DNA of 57,966 bases from Nemertoderma westbladi (Eukaryota > Xenacoelomorpha > Nemertodermatida > Nemertodermatidae): positions 1-57,966 of the forward strand of contig JAUCBJ010005161.1 in assembly GCA_032718475.1 (NCBI GenBank), read 5' to 3'. The position numbers were made by a program, and so were the translations under genes. The notes beneath the pieces were generated by a model. It worked only from the letters and a program-made list of their open reading frames with translations. It was not told where the DNA came from and did not search any database. Below are positions 1 to 11,290 of the stretch, one piece after another. The first letter of the stretch is position 1. Each line of letters starts with the position of its first letter.

Positions 1-1059
1 TATACAGATGTAATCCCCATACGCCATTCTATTATAGTTTTTAATTAGTTCAAGTGATTTGCTTTAATAATTGTGTCTTTAATTGATCTAAAGTAATTAA
101 AACGGCAAAAAAAATTTATTCTCATTAAATACTGCTCATTTATTGGCCAACATGCTGGTACATAGATGGGATGTGTGTGTCATTCCCAGTTGCTGGGAAT
201 GATTATTGGTCAAGTCTCTGCTGCTGGCTGGGAGTTGTTGCTAAGACTAACCAGAGAGGAATAGTAATAGACAACCAGTATTGCTATTCCAGCCCAGACA
301 GCATTCTTTAAATTCACTATAAATGTTGTATTGCTATCTCAGGTGAATGACAGATATCATAACATAAATACTATCCATGGCATGGCTGTTGTGTAGGCTT
401 CTGAAATAGTTTATTCCACAATGTATATGTCTGGTTATTTTTTAATTGAATTTTTGCAAAGTAGTAAAATTAATGTTCTTAAAAATAATATTATTATTTT
501 ATATGTAACCTAGGAAATTAGCTACATTTTTTCGCTGCAGCTTTAAGAGTGTACATTAATTTAATATTATTTCAATACCCATATTACTACATCGGCATAA
601 GATGCGTTGGCGTTGTATCACACATCTCCACATATCACACATATCCACATAGATGTATCAACAGTTACTCGCACAGTTTCGAAACTTCGCATAGTTATAA
701 CTGTATAAAGATCGTCAGTCTGCGTTTAGGAAAAATATTTTATAACAAAACAGGACAAGCGACGAGCGCAACGAGGCATATAATGAAGACGAGTACTGCG
801 TTGACTAAATTATTATATAAACCACCTGGCTTCACATATTGATCGCATCCCTAGTTATTATTATTATAAAGAACGTCCTAGCCTGCGTTTAAGAAATATA
901 TTTAAATACAAAACAGGACGAACGCAACGAGGCTTATAATGAATACGAGTACTGCGTTTATTATATTCCTATAAACCACCTGGCTTTGCATATTGAACGT
1001 GCGATTGGAAATAAGTTCGTGCTACCCTTCCGTGGGTGGTAGATGTCGCGGTTATGTAT

Positions 1060-1249
1060 TGGTGGTTGGGAAGGGTGGGGGGGGGGGGGGGGGATTAAAA
1101 GGGGTGAACACGTACTGTCCCCCTTTCTTTGATTGATTGGTGGTGTGGGTAAATTTCTCAAAACCTGATTTTGTGATACAGTCGCTCAATTTTAATTTGT
1201 ATCTCATAACTGGGCCTCGTGCTGCGCGAAGGCCCCACGAACGTGTCGT
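1060..1249 (+). repeat. Dispersed repeat with GCGCGAAGGCCCC terminus, copy 1
   Basis: The stretch starts near a poly-G run and ends with the conserved words GTGCTGCGCGAAGGCCCCAC and GAACGTGT. The terminus can fold, because GGGCCTCG pairs with CGCGAAGGCCC. The same end is seen at about 2585-2759, at 10710-10739 and, inverted, at 43038-43200, so it is the conserved end of an interspersed family. No coding capacity is visible. I cannot name the family. Confidence 0.7.
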
Positions 1250-2584
1250 TCTGTCGTTCTGTCGTTCTGTCGCGTTCAATTTTAAACGTTAATAACTCGG
1301 CCAATCTTTGATGAAATCTATCCAAACTTGGTACACATGTTGTTTGGCAAAAGTTTAGAAATTTTCCAAGTAGAATTTCAGTGTGGCCTTCGAGAAGCTA
1401 AGATAATAGCAGTTAATTAGTTAATTAAGTTATTACGGTAAAAACACCATTTTCAACCTGCCTTTTAAAGGAAATTAATTGTTTTACAGTATAAGATTTA
1501 AATAATTATAATTAAAAATTATACAGATGTAATCCCCATACGCCATTCTATTATAGTTTTTAATTAGTTCAAGTGATTTGCTTTAATAATTGTGTCTTTA
1601 ATTGATCTAAAGTAATTAAAACGGCAAAAAAAATTTATTCTCATTAAATACTGCTCATTTATTGGCCAACATGCTGGTACATAGATGGGATGTGTGTGTC
1701 ATTCCCAGTTGCTGGGAATGATTATTGGTCAAGTCTCTGCTGCTGGCTGGGAGTTGTTGCTAAGACTAACCAGAGAGGAATAGTAATAGACAACCAGTAT
1801 TGCTATTCCAGCCCAGACAGCATTCTTTAAATTCACTATAAATGTTGTATTGCTATCTCAGGTGAATGACAGATATCATAACATAAATACTATCCATGGC
1901 ATGGCTGTTGTGTAGGCTTCTGAAATAGTTTATTCCACAATGTATATGTCTGGTTATTTTTTAATTGAATTTTTGCAAAGTAGTAAAATTAATGTTCTTA
2001 AAAATAATATTATTATTTTATATGTAACCTAGGAAATTAGCTACATTTTTTCGCTGCAGCTTTAAGAGTGTACATTAATTTAATATTATTTCAATACCCA
2101 TATTACTACATCGGCATAAGATGCGTTGGCGTTGTATCACACATCTCCACATATCACACATATCCACATAGATGTATCAACAGTTACTCGCACAGTTTCG
2201 AAACTTCGCATAGTTATAACTGTATAAAGATCGTCAGTCTGCGTTTAGGAAAAATATTTTATAACAAAACAGGACAAGCGACGAGCGCAACGAGGCATAT
2301 AATGAAGACGAGTACTGCGTTGACTAAATTATTATATAAACCACCTGGCTTCACATATTGATCGCATCCCTAGTTATTATTATTATAAAGAACGTCCTAG
2401 CCTGCGTTTAAGAAATATATTTAAATACAAAACAGGACGAACGCAACGAGGCTTATAATGAATACGAGTACTGCGTTTATTATATTCCTATAAACCACCT
2501 CGCTTTGCATATTGAACGTGCGATTGGAAATAAGTTCGTGCTACCCTTCCGTGGGTGGTAGATGTCGCGGTTATGTATTGGTGG

Positions 2585-2759
2585 TTGGGAAGGGTGGGGG
2601 GGGGGGGATTAAAAGGGGTGAACACGTACTGTCCCCCTTTCTTTGATTGATTGGTGGTGTGGGTAAATTTCTCAAAACCTGATTTTGTGATACAGTCGCT
2701 CAATTTTAATTTGTATCTCATAACTGGGCCTCGTGCTGCGCGAAGGCCCCACGAACGTG
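2585..2759 (+). repeat. Dispersed repeat with GCGCGAAGGCCCC terminus, copy 2
   Basis: This is the counterpart of 1060-1249 inside the second tandem unit. The tandem-unit identity stops exactly at the end of this terminus (after GAACGTGT), so the terminus marks one breakpoint of the duplication. Confidence 0.7.
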
Positions 2760-3948
2760 TAGTCCTGTAATGTAGTCTGTTAGTTGGTCAGGCCTCAACC
2801 TTAATTAAAACTGTCATGAGATGAGAACTGTGAGACTCTATAGGGGGCCTGCCTATGTAGTCAATTACTTGTAATGATAACAAGTTAACAGTCACACATT
2901 ACAGCATTACAGCTTTACCCTGCATTAGGCCTACTGCAGTACTGCCTGTACTGCGTTAAAAGCTGAAAAGTGTTAACCAACAGCAACAACTGAACTAGGG
3001 TTCCCCGGTTTAAGATCCTAGAGTGTCGAGGCTTTTACAGGCGTGCTGATCAATCCACTAACGATTGTCCCCAGGCGCTAACTTTGGATCTGCTAAAAAT
3101 AGGTTCGTTTATATAGTTCTGTGAGCACTATCAAAAGCCTCGTGATACCTGCCACACCCACACGGCAGGAGCACTCACGTATGTTTGTATATATATATTT
3201 TAATGTATATGTCTGGTCTGAATATATAATCATTTACTTTGGGTGTGTAAGTCTCGGCGCTAGAAACTGCTTCAAGGGAAATAATGCGCTATGTGTACGT
3301 GTAAACTGTTCCGTTATGTTGTTCTGTCTGTGGACAAGTGTACGTGTGACTTATTAATATTACAGGTAGGACGCTACATACAGTAGGATCTAGTGCGTGG
3401 TAAGCGCATAACTTACTCGTGTTGGACACATTATATTATTGAATGTGTTATAGTTGCAAGTTGGGAATAGGAATAATATTACAGTATTGCGGACACATAC
3501 ACTCGCACTAAATGAACCGAATCTACTGCAGAGAGGTTACAGTTAGCACTTACCAGGTGGAAGGCAAAGTAGCATGATCCTGAGTGTCGTATATTCATGA
3601 ACAATACAATGCAATAATAATAACTATAATATGATGATATAACGAATACAAGCAAGACTGCAAGATGTAATATGCACAACAAGATGCATCCAACAAGGTA
3701 AGAATTCATAGATCCGTATTAACTATACGAACCTCTGTACCATTACAAGCCTCAGATCTTAATGGTTAGGCCTGCTATTACATGGAATACATTCGCTTAT
3801 ATATATGGTTCAAAGGAGAACAGCCAATAAGGCGTAAGAACACCAGAAAGAGTAACAGCCAATGAGAGTCCAGTACTATGCTAATCGATGCCGGGCAACG
3901 GGTAAACAAGGTAAGTGATGGCGTATGGCACAGATTCAACATAAAATA
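2760..3948. other. Non-coding stretch with one short dispersed repeat
   Basis: No convincing gene. Positions about 2780-2819 (TTAGTTGGTCAGGCCTCAAC and following) recur at about 53836-53872, so a short dispersed repeat is present. The remaining short frames have no recognisable motifs. Confidence 0.6.
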
Positions 3949-4254
3949 CAGTCGGGGTCTCAAAGTGCATATGTTCTTTGAGATTTTCTCAAAGAACTAT
4001 AAGTGTAAAAGTAGCACCCCCAAATTGAACCTCACATTTTTGTGTCTCTGGACCATAAAATTGGGTGAAAATTATTTTTTCTGCTACTAAACAACGTCTG
4101 GACTGTCTGTCTGAGAATAGCCAAACCAAATGTTTTTAAAATTGGCCCCAAAATGGCTCCGTAATGGTCAAAAGCACCAAGGGCTATTTCTCCACTAATA
4201 TTTGTTGAAAATTGTTGAAATTTGGATTATAGGTTCAGAAGAACCCTGAATCCA

Positions 4255-4392
4255 ATTCTTCTTAACAAGTTTTGCCTCAAATGCTCTGGAGCCTTTTTAG
4301 AACAAAAAGGTCCCAAAAAGGGCTTTTTTGTGCCTTTTTGATATAAAAAGGCTCCAGGGCATTTCCAACCAAATTTGTTAAGAAGAAGTATG
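4255..4392. repeat. Imperfect hairpin inside the TA-flanked element
   Basis: TTCTTCTTAACAAG at the left pairs with TTGTTAAGAAGAA at the right. An inner segment around CTCTGGAGCCTTTTTA pairs with TAAAAAGGCTCCAGGG. The two arms, about 55-60 bp, fold back on a short A/T-rich centre. Confidence 0.7.
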
Positions 4393-4741
4393 TACCAAGT
4401 ATGTACCAAGTGTGTACCAAATTTCAACTCATTTCAGTCAAAATTGGCGGAGAAATAGCCTTTTTTTTTTATGAAAAAACGTCATTCTGAGATATGGGTG
4501 TTTAAAGTTTAAGGAACAATTTAAACCTTCCATTTTAACTTCCAATTTAAACCTTACATTGTAAAATATAGTGCTGCTCGAAGGGTTTACAAAAATCAGA
4601 CTAGCTCTTACGTTTTGGGTAATAACTTGAGTTTGAAAAAAGATATGAGAAAACTGCTGGCAGATTTGAAATGTCCATTAAATTTGGCACATGATAGAAT
4701 AAAAAAACTTTTTTGTCAATTTCCAAAATAGGGGGGTGCTA

Positions 4742-4764
4742 CCCCCCCCCCCCCCCCCCCCCCC
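4742..4764. repeat. Poly-C run (C23)
   Basis: An uninterrupted run of 23 C in otherwise AT-rich sequence. It is one of thirteen long G or C runs in the window. Confidence 0.95.
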
Positions 4765-5894
4765 TAATAATTTATTAATATTGATTACTGCAGTAATAAA
4801 TATTTGTTACTGCAGTAATAAATATTTGTTGCTGCAGTAATAAATATTTATTACCAGTATTTTTTTGTAGGTATTTTTATTGTTTCAGAGAGGTTTTATT
4901 AATTTATATTTTAACTCTTTAGAGACGCCATAATTGCGGGCTATCGGAATGTGTTGGTATTTGTGTCTTAGACAGTTTGTATGTTGCCCTATCTATATTA
5001 ATGTATAGTACTGTTTAAATTTGTTTATCCCACAGGGCCTTAGGAATGTGAACGCCGAATTACTTTACCAATGCATTTCATTCAATGGTCAACCAGCCCT
5101 TCTTTGCCGCACTGTAAATTGTGTTATACAAAGTAAAGAATCCCAAAGATAGAGGCAGGAATAAATAGAAATGATTCGAGCGCACTAATTGGCTGTTCCC
5201 ATAGATGTTTTAGGCATTGTTGGTGCGCAATGCATATTGTCAGAGAGACCGCACAGTCTGCCCAAATTTATTATGTAATCAAATGGTACAACAAGCCAAG
5301 CAAAGCATGTGACAGTTCTTTCCGGCTCTGCACCTGTTTGTTTGAAGGTCGCCGACCGTGGGTCGCTACTCGCTAGCTGTGATTGATAGCTTAAACTGGG
5401 TGTCGCTTTGCCAGGAAGGCGGTACACATCAATTGAATATCAGTCAAACATTTAAAATATCCTCAAATATAAACGCCAGGGGCAGGGGATATTTTAATAT
5501 CACTATTAAGTTAAAACAACAAAAGAGTGTAGCCGTTCTATCTTACTTGAAAGTTGAAAGCCTTTCTTCGTTTTTAAGAAGGAATTCTCGCGCTCTCGGA
5601 GTTTATTTTCTCAAAGAATTCAAAGTGCCGCTAACTACCTAAAAGTGACATTTCTCAAAGAATTCAAAGTGCCTAAAAGCAGGAAATCACTTTGAGATTC
5701 CCAACTAAAAGTGTCTACAAGAATTCAAAGCGGCCGTTGGGAGTAATGTAATGCCTTTTAGACACTTTTATAAAAACTTTGAGAAAATCTCAAAGAACAG
5801 ATGCACTTTGAGACCCCGACTGTAATATGCACGTAAATATTGAATAGTTCTCTGATAAAAATATAAGATACGAAGTTGGCGTTTGCATCAAAAT

Positions 5895-6081
5895 AGGTGA
5901 ACATAGATCCTTACCATACGAACTTAGATCCTTCCCATACGAACTTAGATCCTTCTCATACGAACTTAGATCCTTCCCTATACGAACTTAGATCCTTCCC
6001 ATACGAACTTAGATCCTTCCCATACGAAACTTAGATCCTTCCCATACGAAACTTAGATCCTTCCCATACGAAACTTAGATC
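5895..6081 (-). repeat. Tandem array 1 of a 21-22-bp unit
   Basis: About nine copies of a unit reading ACTTAGATCCTTCCCATACG. The core CGAACTTAGATCC is the reverse complement of the core GGATCTAAGTTCG of the array at 6321-6725, so the two arrays are one family in opposite orientation. The inner edges (6102-6119 and 6321-6338) also pair. Confidence 0.85.
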
Positions 6082-6320
6082 CTACTTGCATATAAAGGGA
6101 AGCGAACTTTGATCCCACCATACCAATACATTGCAATGAATTATCTATTAATTGGCAAATTATAGTTTGTTGGTGTGTCACTGATCACAACTACTTTGAG
6201 TGTATGACTTATTTGCATTAGATCATTATAAGTAGTTTTATATGATTAATGAAACACAGTACAATACACAAGACACTATACACTATAATATCGATAGAAT
6301 GCGGCCAACGCACAGTACAC

Positions 6321-6725
6321 GTGGGATCTAAGTTCGCTTCTCCTCTAGCGTGTGCTAAGGAATTTGTATAAATTGGGATCTATAAGTCCGCCTAAGATCT
6401 AAGTTCGCTTTGCTTTCAGCGTGGGATCTAAGTTCGCTTCACGACTAGCATGATGATTACCAAAGGCTTTTAATGGCATAAATTGGGATCTAAGTTCACC
6501 TACATAGTTAGGATCTAAGTTCACCTAGTTAGGATCTAAGTTCACCTAGTTAGGATCTAAGTTCACCCAGGTAGGATCTATAAGCTCACCTAGTTAGGAT
6601 CAAAATTCACCGAGTTAGGATCTAAGTTCACCTAGTTAGGATCTAAATTCACCTAGTTGGGATATAAGTTCACCCAGATAGGACCTAAGTTCATCAAAGT
6701 CAGGCCTTGCAGGATCTAAGTTGGT
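6321..6725 (+). repeat. Tandem array 2 of the same unit, inverted
   Basis: About fifteen degenerate copies of GGATCTAAGTTC followed by ACCTAGTTA or by a longer spacer. The copies become more regular from about 6500. Together with 5895-6081 it forms a large imperfect inverted structure about 0.7 kb upstream of PLK1. No protein is suggested. Confidence 0.85.
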
Positions 6726-7432
6726 TTTACCCTGAACTAGGCCCACCCGTAGCAGTCAGGCGGTACAGGTATAGCAGTATAGGCTGTAGGCTATTTGAGG
6801 CCTATTTAAGTATTTCTGTAGGCCTATTTCTTTTCATATACCTGCACCTGTATTCTGTATACTGGTCTGGTATACAGTTATAGCTGTAGGCAGGTACCGG
6901 TAGTCAGGTAGTGGGTAGGCCTATCAGCCTATAGCTAATGCTGTAACTGTGTAATGCATGTGCTGATTTGCCCATTTGCAGATTTGGCTGCTCTGCTCTC
7001 CTCTAGCCACTAGCTGATCAGGCTGCCAGGCCCAGGCAGTCTGGTAGTCAGGTAGTCAGTAGTGTCAGAGTGTGTAGTCACTATGCCTACACTACTGCAC
7101 TAGTCAGGTCAGCAGGTCAGGTAGGACCTGGATATATCACTGATAAATTTCAATACCGGTCAGCCGGTACTGCACTGGCTGACTACTGCACTCGTGCCGT
7201 GCAGTGGACTATGGCAGTATGGACTAGGCTGTAGGCAAGTAGGCGCTAGATATACTGATATATAGGCCTAAAATATAACAGCTGAACAGTCAGACAGTCT
7301 GACAGACAGACAGTGCAGCAGTGAACAGTATAATTCGTTATTAAATCATAGCCTATATACTTCAGTAGGCGGAGTAGGCCTACTTCAGGTACCGGTACTT
7401 GTCTGTATATTTGAGTAATTACTGAATTAGCA
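6726..7432. other. Upstream region of PLK1
   Basis: No coding sequence. The DNA is rich in the words GTAGGCC, CAGGTA and ACCGGTA. It presumably contains the promoter and 5' UTR of PLK1, but I see no clear TATA box or initiator and cannot place a transcription start. Confidence 0.45.
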
Positions 7433-9403
7433 ATGGCTACCCGAGAGCATGGCGCTCGTATGTCCGATATCGGAATTCCACCAATTCTTCATGACAAACA
7501 ATCGAAACGAACCTACACTCGCGGAAAGTTCCTGGGGAAGGGCGGCTTCGCTAAATGTTACGAGATTACAGACAACGAAACCCAAGAGATCTTTGCCGGC
7601 AAAATCGTACCGAAATCGATGTTATTTAAACCTCACCAGAAGGATAAAATGAAAATGGAGATCGACATTCACAGGAATGTGTCGCACAAACACATTGTTC
7701 GATTCTTTGGGTGCTTCGAGGATTCTGCCAATGTGTACGTGGTTCTCGAGTTGTGTCGGAAGCGCTCCTTTATGGAGCTGCACAAACGCCGGCGGGCGAT
7801 CACAGAACCGGAGACACGCTACTTCCTCAGGCAACTACTTCTAGCCTGCCAATATCTCCACGAGAACAATGTTATTCATCGGGACCTAAAACTTGGCAAT
7901 TTATTCTTAAATGACGACCTCGAAGTGAAGATTGGCGATTTTGGTTTGGCGACCCGAGTGGATTTTGCCGGGGAGCGGAAGAAAACGCTTTGCGGCACTC
8001 CGAATTACATCGCTCCGGAAGTCCTCGGAAAGAAAGGCCACAGCTTCGAGGTGGATATCTGGTCCATCGGATGTATTTTGTACACGTTGCTTGTCGGTAA
8101 ACCTCCGTTTGAGACGACTTCGCTAAAGGATACGTATTCGCGTATCCGGAACAATATCTACCACGTTCCTTCTCGAGTCGGGCCCTCTGCTCGTTCGCTT
8201 ATTACGCGACTTCTTCGCGCCGACCCTCAGCAGCGCCCCAATATTGCCGATATTCTGAACGACGATTTCTTTCGGTTGGGCTATCTACCCCGTTTCCTGC
8301 CCGCGAGTTGCCTCACCATGCCCCCTCGGTTCCAAGACGCGGCTAGTCAGGGGAAAGCGTTGGTAGCCGGTACCGCAGCGCCGCCCCCAGTCGTCCAACA
8401 AACCGCGCAGCAGTCCAGGAAGATTCTATCGGAGCTGAACGGGCCTTCGGGGACAGCGGTGGCCGCGGTCCCGCCCCCGCAGTCCGCCAAACCCGCCGCC
8501 CCCCAGCCGCCGACCGCCGAGTCGATGAAACCCCCCGACTCGGCGGGGGACGAAGAGGCGTCGGAACCCCTCGACTTCTACCTGTCCGACATCCACTCCC
8601 AGTTGGTGTCGGTGGTCGGTACGGAGGAACACCCTCCCGTACGTCGGCCCTCCCATAAACCGCAGCTCCAATGGGAGGAGGCGGAGGACCCCGCGTGTCA
8701 ACCCTTCCTCTGGGTATCCAAATGGGTTGACTACTCGGATAAGTACGGCTTGGGTTACCAACTGTGCGACGATTCCTTCGGAGTTCTGTTTAACGATTCG
8801 ACTAGGTTGTTACTGCTCTCCGACGGCGTTACCATCCAATACATCGACCGCAATGCGAAGGAGGAGTTCCATCTTATAGACAAGTTCCCGGCTGATACTC
8901 TGAGTAAGAAGGTGACCTTGTTGAAGTACTTTAGGACGTATATGTCTGAGCATTTACTGAAGGCTGGAGGTTCTGTGAGTTTGCGAGAGGCTGAGACGAT
9001 CGGACGTCTACCGTTCCTGCGTACTTGGTTCCGCACCCGTTCCGCAATCATTCTCCATCTATCCAACGGGACTCTGCAGATAAACTTCTTCCATGACCAC
9101 ACTAAGCTGATTGTGTGCCCGCTCATGGGCGCGGTCTCCTACATAGACACGGCTCGTCAGTTCCGCACCTACAAGCTGAAACTGATCGAGGAGCACGGAT
9201 GTTGTCGGGATCTGGAGAGTCGGTTGAAGTACGCGGTTAATATGGTCGACCGGTTGGTCAAGCAGCACATCGCGACGAACGGGGCCTCGGGATCTGGGCC
9301 GCGACCCAAGACGGTGGCTGGAGTTGGTGGCGGGGCCACGCAGACGCGAGGTGGGGAACCGTTCGGTGGCACCGCTCGACCCACCACAGCCCATCCTATA
9401 TGA
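7433..9403 (+). CDS. PLK1: Polo-like kinase 1 (intronless)
   Basis: Serine/threonine kinase of the PLK1 type, which acts at centrosomes, kinetochores and the spindle midzone during mitosis. The 656 residues form one uninterrupted frame. Kinase domain, about residues 28-280: glycine loop GKGGFAKC (35-42), lysine K57, HRDLKLGN (149-156, catalytic D151), DFG (169-171) and activation-loop threonine T185 in [11 protein letters not shown] proline/alanine-rich linker follows with a possible destruction box, RKIL (329-332). The polo-box domain spans about 424-612 and keeps the phosphopeptide-binding residues: W431 in [12 protein letters not shown], and H556 and K558 in DHTKL. The start is the first in-frame ATG; a second lies at residue 10. 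All catalytic and binding residues are present, so it looks functional. Length is close to the usual ~600 residues, with an extra Gly/Pro-rich tail. GC content is clearly higher than the flanks. Absence of introns could mean an old retrocopy or an intron-poor lineage. Confidence 0.96.
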   Translation: MATREHGARMSDIGIPPILHDKQSKRTYTRGKFLGKGGFAKCYEITDNETQEIFAGKIVPKSMLFKPHQKDKMKMEIDIHRNVSHKHIVRFFGCFEDSANVYVVLELCRKRSFMELHKRRRAITEPETRYFLRQLLLACQYLHENNVIHRDLKLGNLFLNDDLEVKIGDFGLATRVDFAGERKKTLCGTPNYIAPEVLGKKGHSFEVDIWSIGCILYTLLVGKPPFETTSLKDTYSRIRNNIYHVPSRVGPSARSLITRLLRADPQQRPNIADILNDDFFRLGYLPRFLPASCLTMPPRFQDAASQGKALVAGTAAPPPVVQQTAQQSRKILSELNGPSGTAVAAVPPPQSAKPAAPQPPTAESMKPPDSAGDEEASEPLDFYLSDIHSQLVSVVGTEEHPPVRRPSHKPQLQWEEAEDPACQPFLWVSKWVDYSDKYGLGYQLCDDSFGVLFNDSTRLLLLSDGVTIQYIDRNAKEEFHLIDKFPADTLSKKVTLLKYFRTYMSEHLLKAGGSVSLREAETIGRLPFLRTWFRTRSAIILHLSNGTLQINFFHDHTKLIVCPLMGAVSYIDTARQFRTYKLKLIEEHGCCRDLESRLKYAVNMVDRLVKQHIATNGASGSGPRPKTVAGVGGGATQTRGGEPFGGTARPTTAHPI

Positions 9404-9940
9404 GATGAATAATTAGAACCTGTTAAACATCATTAGGACATTAATCTATAGATACAGTTCATGTTGATGCGTGGGCGAGGTTACCAACATTCTCCCTTAA
9501 CGCTTAACTTATTTCACTGCCTACATGAATTGCCTTAGTTGTATTTGTATATTTCAATTTCAAACTCATTTTTATAAAATTTGTGTGATGTATTAACTCT
9601 TGGACTACTTAACCAATCGGAGTATCTAAATCAGAGTATTTAGGTAGGAAATAATGTAGGATATTGTGCCGCTGTCCGTTCTGCAGTAAGTCATCCGTAA
9701 TTTCAATTAATTATAATTAATGTTGTTTTGTTTTATGGATGCCAATGTGGCATTTCCGTCTTTTTTCCACTATTTTAGAATTATTCATTTTTCTGCGGTG
9801 GACAATCTAAAGGTCACTTATAAAAGCCAAACTGTTAAACCTTAACCTAATGTATATAATATTATTATTGTCGTTTTATTGATTGTGATGCCGGTCATTT
9901 ATATATTATGGCGGGGTTTCAAATTCAGAAACGACCACAC
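9404..9940. other. 3' flank of PLK1
   Basis: AT-rich, no gene. I find no canonical AATAAA within 500 bp of the PLK1 stop, so the transcript end cannot be placed. Confidence 0.5.
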
Positions 9941-10739
9941 TGTGAGGCGAGCCACGAATATATCGGAGCCATGGCGAACTGACACCGTTAGATGGGGGGG
10001 GGGGGGGGGGGGGGTTGGGTCAATAATGGCAAATAGTTGTTATTGTCGTCGTCGTTACCATTTTGACATGATAATAACTTTGTCGGATTTAAAGCTGTCG
10101 AGTTGAAAATTTGTAGGCATCAAAAAACCAAAAGTTCCGATTTTCCGGTCCCGCTAGATGGCTACATGTCTAAACATTAAATGTCATCCCATTTCTTTGT
10201 TTTTAATTCGTTCAAGCTGAAACATGGCAGGTTTGTACTAGAGTCATTCAAAGGGGGCTAATCCGTCTGCAGTTCTCTAGTCTGTCGCTAGTTATCTAAA
10301 TCTCGGAAAGTGAAATCCGCGACCATTCCGTTATTTTTGACCCGTTCAAGCTGAAACTCGGCAGATATACACGCTAGAGCGTAGAACATCGTCTGGCTGC
10401 GTCTTTGTTGGGACAGTAATCCCTCGGCAGTTCTTCAGTCTACCGCTAGTTGGCTGAAATGAAAACACTTTAGAAATGTCTGAGATGAAAAGCTTCAGCC
10501 ATTTCGTATTATTGTTTATAAACCTTTCTTCCTGATGATACCTGGTACATATATTCTTGACCTCGGACTGAGTTTTTGTGGGATCTTAAATCGACTGCAG
10601 TTACCCAGTATACCTCTACAGTAGGTGGTAGAGTGATTAGAGAACATCTGCTCAGTTTTGCTTACAATTATTTTGAGTTGACACTTAACTAACATAAGTT
10701 TATGTCACGTGCTGCGCAAAGGCCCCACTCCGTGTATGC
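9941..10739 (+). repeat. Dispersed repeat with poly-G run and internal ~200-bp repeats
   Basis: The left part (9941-10040) matches 57075-57160 in the CARD-gene intron through words such as GCGAACTGACAC and AATAATGGCAAATAG. Here a G21 run (9994-10014) replaces about eleven ordinary bases. Between about 10205 and 10620 two to three diverged units share GTTCAAGCTGAAAC, CTGCAGTTC and AGTCTGTCGCTAGTT. The right end (10710-10739) carries the GTGCTGCGC(A/G)AAGGCCCCAC terminus seen at 1249 and 2759. Confidence 0.65.
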
Positions 10740-11290
10740 ATATTGTTCCTAGTCAGGATAGTCAGCATTTAATTGGGATTATTCAAGAAGTTGCGTGTTA
10801 ATGACATTCCAAACGAAAATATCGAAATTCAGCTCACCGACTGCCCTGGTAACGACCGACGGCCCTGGTAACGAATCACAATATATACAAGAAAGAAAGC
10901 AATTTAAATAAAAACATGGATACGCTCCATTTATATTGTGTCAAATCAAACACATGTATTATTTCCATTTATATTAATGAGTGCTGATTTATTATCCAGT
11001 TTGCAGTGACGGGACTAGCTACTGTATGTAAATAATTGTTTAACGTGTAGGCCTTCTGTAATCCATTATGGCGAAACGTCCAATAGGATATATATAGTCA
11101 AGATGGAGTAATGATTTATCACATCCATATAGGAGATAACTTCCAATAAACTTTAATTAGATTTAAATGTATATACCGTGTACCTGTTTAAATTTCACTT
11201 AAATTCGATATAGTACATGATTAAAATGTATAAATGAGTATTCATAAAATAATTTCTTCACATACCGAACGCTGATAAGTTGACATAATG
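10740..11290. other. Intergenic, nothing recognised
   Basis: AT-rich with no supported gene, tandem array or inverted repeat that I could find. Confidence 0.5.

Larger units (their letters stand above)
1..2759. repeat. Tandem duplication, 1519-bp period
   Basis: Positions 1-1249 recur at 1520-2759 with an offset of 1519. The copies are almost identical: I saw one G/C substitution (near 984 versus 2503) and a different poly-G length (17 G at 1077-1093, 12 G at 2596-2607). Positions 1250-1519 lie only between the copies. Copy 1 begins at the window edge, so the array may extend leftward. The open frame inside each copy (549-842, 2068-2361) starts at GTG and resembles no protein I know; I do not treat it as a gene. 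A recent segmental duplication or an assembly artefact would look the same. Confidence 0.9.
3949..5822. mobile_element. Non-autonomous DNA transposon with 46-bp TIRs and TA flanks
   Basis: The left end (3949-3994, starting CAGTCGGGGTCTCAAAGTGC) is the inverted copy of the right end (5777-5822) with one mismatch. Both ends are bounded by TA (3947-3948 and 5823-5824). CAGT termini plus a TA duplication are typical of the Tc1/mariner/pogo group, so that assignment is likely but inferred. No transposase frame is visible in its 1874 bp. Short repeats built on TCTCAAAGAATTCAAAGTGC lie just inside the right end (about 5595-5740). The interior also carries a hairpin (4255-4392) and a C23 run (4742-4764). 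Confidence 0.85.

Noticed and set aside
549-842. 97-codon frame present twice (also 2068-2361) as a possible duplicated gene
   Set aside because: It starts at GTG, is Tyr/His/Ile-rich low-quality sequence with no motif, and is identical only because the DNA is tandemly duplicated.
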